From an uncultured bacterium (lineage in GTDB: Bacteria; Bipolaricaulota; Bipolaricaulia; UBA7950; UBA9294): a stretch of 7,506 nucleotides of DNA. The stretch covers positions 1 through 7,506 of the forward strand of contig CAIOLV010000031.1 of assembly GCA_903859225.1 (NCBI GenBank). Direction: 5' to 3'. The notes under the pieces are model-generated. The model worked only from the letters and a program-made list of their open reading frames with translations, did no database searches and was not told where the DNA came from. Positions 5,848 to 7,506 of the stretch are shown here, in pieces. A program made the position numbers and the translations under genes. Position 1 is the first letter of the stretch, and every line of letters starts with the position of its first letter.

Positions 5848-6678
5848 CTACAAGTACTTCAGCGCCTCACGCGCGACCTTGCCTCTCACGTCGTCGTCCA
5901 ACCAGCGGTCCAGTTCCGGTCGAACGACGTCCGGGCGACGACGCCCTAGCTGCCACATCGCGGCGGCGGCGGCTCGCCAGACCGTGCGCCGGTCGTCGAG
6001 CGCCAGCTTGCGCAGGACAATCAAAGCCCGCTTGGCCATCGGTGCGGCGGGCGCACCGGTGAACGCCATGGCGACGTTCCACAGAACCTGCGGATCGCTG
6101 GACGTCGACCACTCGACGAGCGCCTCGAACGTGGCTTCGGGATACGCACCGAGGAGCGCGCCGAGCGTCGAGAGTCCCACGGTGCGGCGCACCGCCGGAT
6201 CGCTGTCGCCTAGGAGAGGTCCCATGAGGCGCATGAGGTGAGGAACGCGCTCGAGCCGGTGAGGCTCCGCGGCGCGCGCCACGGCCACGGCGACCGCGCG
6301 GTGCAGATGCGGGGAGGCGTCGTCCCGCCACGCCGCGAGGATGTCCGCGACGCGCTCAAAGTGGGCCCGGACGATGCGGGAACACGCGGTGACGGCTGCG
6401 GCGCGCACCTTCCGCTCGTCATCGGCGGCCAGCCCTTCGAGGACGGCCATGGCTTCTCCCGGATCCTCGTCGAACGACAGGGGAATGAGCTCGCAAGCGA
6501 TCCGCCGCGCCTGGGGCTCGGTTCGTTGTGCCAGGCGCTGTGCGCGCTCGAGCACCGACGTCCCCTCGTGCTCCAACTCGCGTGCCAGACGGCGAGCGGC
6601 ACGACGAGCGGGTTCGCGGTCGCTCGCGTCAACGGATGGAGCGGAGTCCTTCGGGTTCGTCGGCTTTGGCTTGCGCAT
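5848..6678 (-). CDS. HEAT/ARM-repeat helical protein, 276 aa
   Basis: The ATG at 6678 follows an excellent AAAGGAGG ribosome binding site. The frame is open further upstream (to 6978), but that extension covers the promoter region and is not protein-like. Residues 1-20 are a polar, Lys/Pro-rich tail. From about 25 to the end the protein is a row of amphipathic helix pairs with HEAT-type spacing, for example DDERKVRAAAVTACSRIV, DASPHLHRAVAVAVARAA, DSDPAVRRTVGLSTLGALLG and DDRRTVWRAAAAAMWQLG. There are about six repeats, no signal peptide and no catalytic motif. HEAT solenoids bind proteins or nucleic acids. The size and all-helical layout also allow a distant relation to AlkD/AlkC DNA glycosylases, but I do not see their characteristic Trp/Asp active-site block. 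It leads the minus row HEAT, SDR, Eis-like, although the SDR seems to have its own promoter. It ends in TAG. Confidence 0.85.
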   Translation of the reverse strand: MRKPKPTNPKDSAPSVDASDREPARRAARRLARELEHEGTSVLERAQRLAQRTEPQARRIACELIPLSFDEDPGEAMAVLEGLAADDERKVRAAAVTACSRIVRAHFERVADILAAWRDDASPHLHRAVAVAVARAAEPHRLERVPHLMRLMGPLLGDSDPAVRRTVGLSTLGALLGAYPEATFEALVEWSTSSDPQVLWNVAMAFTGAPAAPMAKRALIVLRKLALDDRRTVWRAAAAAMWQLGRRRPDVVRPELDRWLDDDVRGKVAREALKYL

Positions 6679-6699
6679 GATCCTCCTTTGCCTGCGGCA

Positions 6700-6728
6700 A
6701 CTGTAGACGGGACGGTCGGGACGGTCAA
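6700..6728 (-). promoter_or_regulatory. Sigma70-type promoter of the HEAT-repeat gene
   Basis: On the minus strand TTGACC (6728-6723, five of six consensus bases) is followed by exactly 17 bases and TACAGT (6705-6700, four of six). The -10 ends 21 bases before the ATG at 6678, leaving a short leader that holds AAAGGAGG. The spacer is almost entirely made of the direct repeat at 6709-6726. Confidence 0.6.
6709..6726. repeat. Tandem 9-base direct repeat within the promoter spacer
   Basis: GGGACGGTC occurs twice without a gap (6709-6717 and 6718-6726). It lies between and partly over the -35 and -10 of the HEAT gene promoter, a place where a repressor would compete with RNA polymerase. An operator role is an inference; two copies could also be replication slippage. 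Confidence 0.5.
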
Positions 6729-6741
6729 CCGGAGTCGTCAG

Positions 6742-6770
6742 TTGCAGCCATTCCGGCGACGCTCTACCAT
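6742..6770 (+). promoter_or_regulatory. Weak candidate promoter for the tryptophanase leader
   Basis: TTGCAG (6742-6747), a 17-base spacer and TACCAT (6765-6770) have correct spacing but poor match to consensus (three and four of six). This is the best plus-strand pair I find in the gap. It would produce a leader of about 180 bases before the tryptophanase start, including the short reading frame at 6802. Confidence 0.2.
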
Positions 6771-6801
6771 GTTCTAGCCACTGTGCAGGGGGTGAGAGAC
6801 G

Positions 6802-6906
6802 ATGCGACTCTCGTCGAGGATCGACCTTCGGATCGCGGGCGGCGCCTTCAATGCAGTGGAGGCTGCGCGGCGCAACATACCTCACCCTCCTTTCCTCTCG
6901 TCGTAG
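6802..6906 (+). CDS. Possible 34-codon leader peptide upstream of tryptophanase
   Basis: An ATG at 6802, preceded by AGGGGGT about ten bases earlier, opens a 34-codon frame ending in TAG, 49 bases before the tryptophanase start. The peptide begins MRLSSRIDLRIAGG and ends NIPHPPFLSS. Position and size recall tnaC, the leader peptide that regulates tnaA in enterobacteria by tryptophan-dependent ribosome stalling. However, it has no Trp and no terminal Pro, so it is not a recognisable TnaC. The Pro-rich IPHPPF could slow ribosomes. It may equally be a chance open frame; conservation would decide. Confidence 0.3.
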   Translation: MRLSSRIDLRIAGGAFNAVEAARRNIPHPPFLSS

Positions 6907-6955
6907 CGGGTCGGTTCGGTTCGCAGAGCAGTCAGGACGAGAGAGAGGAGAGCCC

Positions 6956-7506
6956 GTGCAGCGAGAAGAAGCGTTCAAGCCCTATCGAATCAAGGTCGTG
7001 GAACCCGTCTCGATCCTTTCGGCCGACGAACGTCGCGCCCGGCTCGAGGCTGCGGGGTACAACGTGTTCAACCTGCGGTCGTCCGACGTCTACGTCGACC
7101 TGCTCACGGACTCAGGGACTGGGGCGCTGAGTCAAGAGCAGTGGGCGGCGATGATGCGGGGCGACGAAGCCTATGCCGGGAGCCGGAGCTACGAACGCTT
7201 CCGCGCCGCGGCCGACGACATCTTCGGATTCCGCTATGTCTTGCCGACGCACCAGGGGCGCGCCGCAGAGAACGTTCTGTTCTCCGCTGCCGTCCGCCCT
7301 GGGCAGATTGTGCCGAGCAACATGCATTTCGACACGACGCGCGCCAACATTCTGGCAAACGGCGGTCGTCCCATGGATTGCGTCATCGATGAGGCCTTCG
7401 ACCCGCGCATCGAGCACCCGTTCAAGGGCAACATGGATCTCGCGAAGCTCGAGCGCGTGCTGGACGAGGCCGGAGCCGACCGCGTCCCGTTTGTCATGAT
7501 CACGGT
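6956..7506 (+). CDS. tnaA: Tryptophanase (beta-eliminating lyase), N-terminal 183 residues
   Basis: The protein is cut by the right edge. It matches the start of tryptophanase and tyrosine phenol-lyase closely: PYRIKVVEPV at 9-18, DLLTDSGTGALSQ at 48-60, MMRGDEAYAGSRSY at 66-79, the cofactor-phosphate loop THQGR at 98-102, NMHFDTTRAN at 122-131 and FKGNMDL at 156-162. Y73 aligns with the active-site Tyr (74 in E. coli TnaA). D126 aligns with Asp133 of tryptophanase, where tyrosine phenol-lyase has Thr, so tryptophanase is favoured. The enzyme is PLP-dependent and cytosolic and splits tryptophan to indole, pyruvate and ammonia. The PLP lysine lies beyond the window. The GTG start follows GAGAGGAG at good spacing and gives the normal family N-terminus. 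It diverges from the HEAT gene; what lies downstream is not visible. Confidence 0.93.
   Translation, partial: MQREEAFKPYRIKVVEPVSILSADERRARLEAAGYNVFNLRSSDVYVDLLTDSGTGALSQEQWAAMMRGDEAYAGSRSYERFRAAADDIFGFRYVLPTHQGRAAENVLFSAAVRPGQIVPSNMHFDTTRANILANGGRPMDCVIDEAFDPRIEHPFKGNMDLAKLERVLDEAGADRVPFVMIT

Noticed and set aside
487..5850. TAG read as an amino acid (pyrrolysine-type recoding)
   Set aside because: The TAGs fall at the normal family C-termini (M24, SDR, Eis-like), just before the next gene's ribosome binding site or at convergent junctions, so they act as true stops.
6851..6955. In-frame ATG at 6851 as tryptophanase start
   Set aside because: It would add 35 residues not seen in the family; GTG 6956 has a good ribosome binding site and the expected N-terminus.
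6679..6978. Upstream extension of the HEAT-repeat gene to 6978
   Set aside because: It covers a near-consensus promoter and a strong ribosome binding site just before ATG 6678, and its translation is not protein-like.

Overview
This is a GC-rich, gene-dense piece of bacterial chromosome. Third codon positions are mostly G or C, six of eleven genes appear to start with GTG, and several genes have clear Shine-Dalgarno sequences. I cannot name the phylum. The combination of an Eis-like acetyltransferase, PspC and LiaF-type membrane proteins, a tryptophanase and a DEDDh exonuclease suits a free-living bacterium, perhaps from a poorly sampled lineage. There are no mobile elements, CRISPR arrays, tRNAs or rRNAs.

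Layout. Left edge: a membrane-anchored thioredoxin-fold protein (minus, cut by the window) diverges from an unrecognised anchored protein at 487-936 (plus). Next is a minus-strand row, in transcription order: small two-helix membrane protein (2507-2277), DnaQ-type 3'-5' exonuclease (2267-1662), PspC-domain protein (1591-1127) and a LiaF-like two-helix protein (1130-933). An M24 metallopeptidase (2613-3800, plus) diverges from that row. It converges on a second minus row: HEAT-repeat protein (6678-5848), SDR oxidoreductase (5807-5058) and Eis-like GNAT acetyltransferase (5035-3797). At the right edge the N-terminal part of a tryptophanase (6956 onward, plus) diverges from the HEAT gene across a 277-base gap. 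That gap holds a good promoter for the HEAT gene and a possible 34-codon leader reading frame before the tryptophanase.

How the genes work together. The rows look like ordinary short operons. PspC and LiaF-like proteins point to envelope-stress functions. The SDR and acetyltransferase lie 22 bases apart and are probably co-expressed. The peptidase and tryptophanase suggest peptide and amino-acid catabolism. I see no defence system or other clearly new multi-gene system.

The most unusual signals are at the level of gene ends. Eight of the nine complete genes stop with TAG and none with TAA. Both convergent gene pairs share a single CTAG in which each strand reads TAG. A small membrane protein and an exonuclease lie in the same frame, separated by one TAG and three codons.
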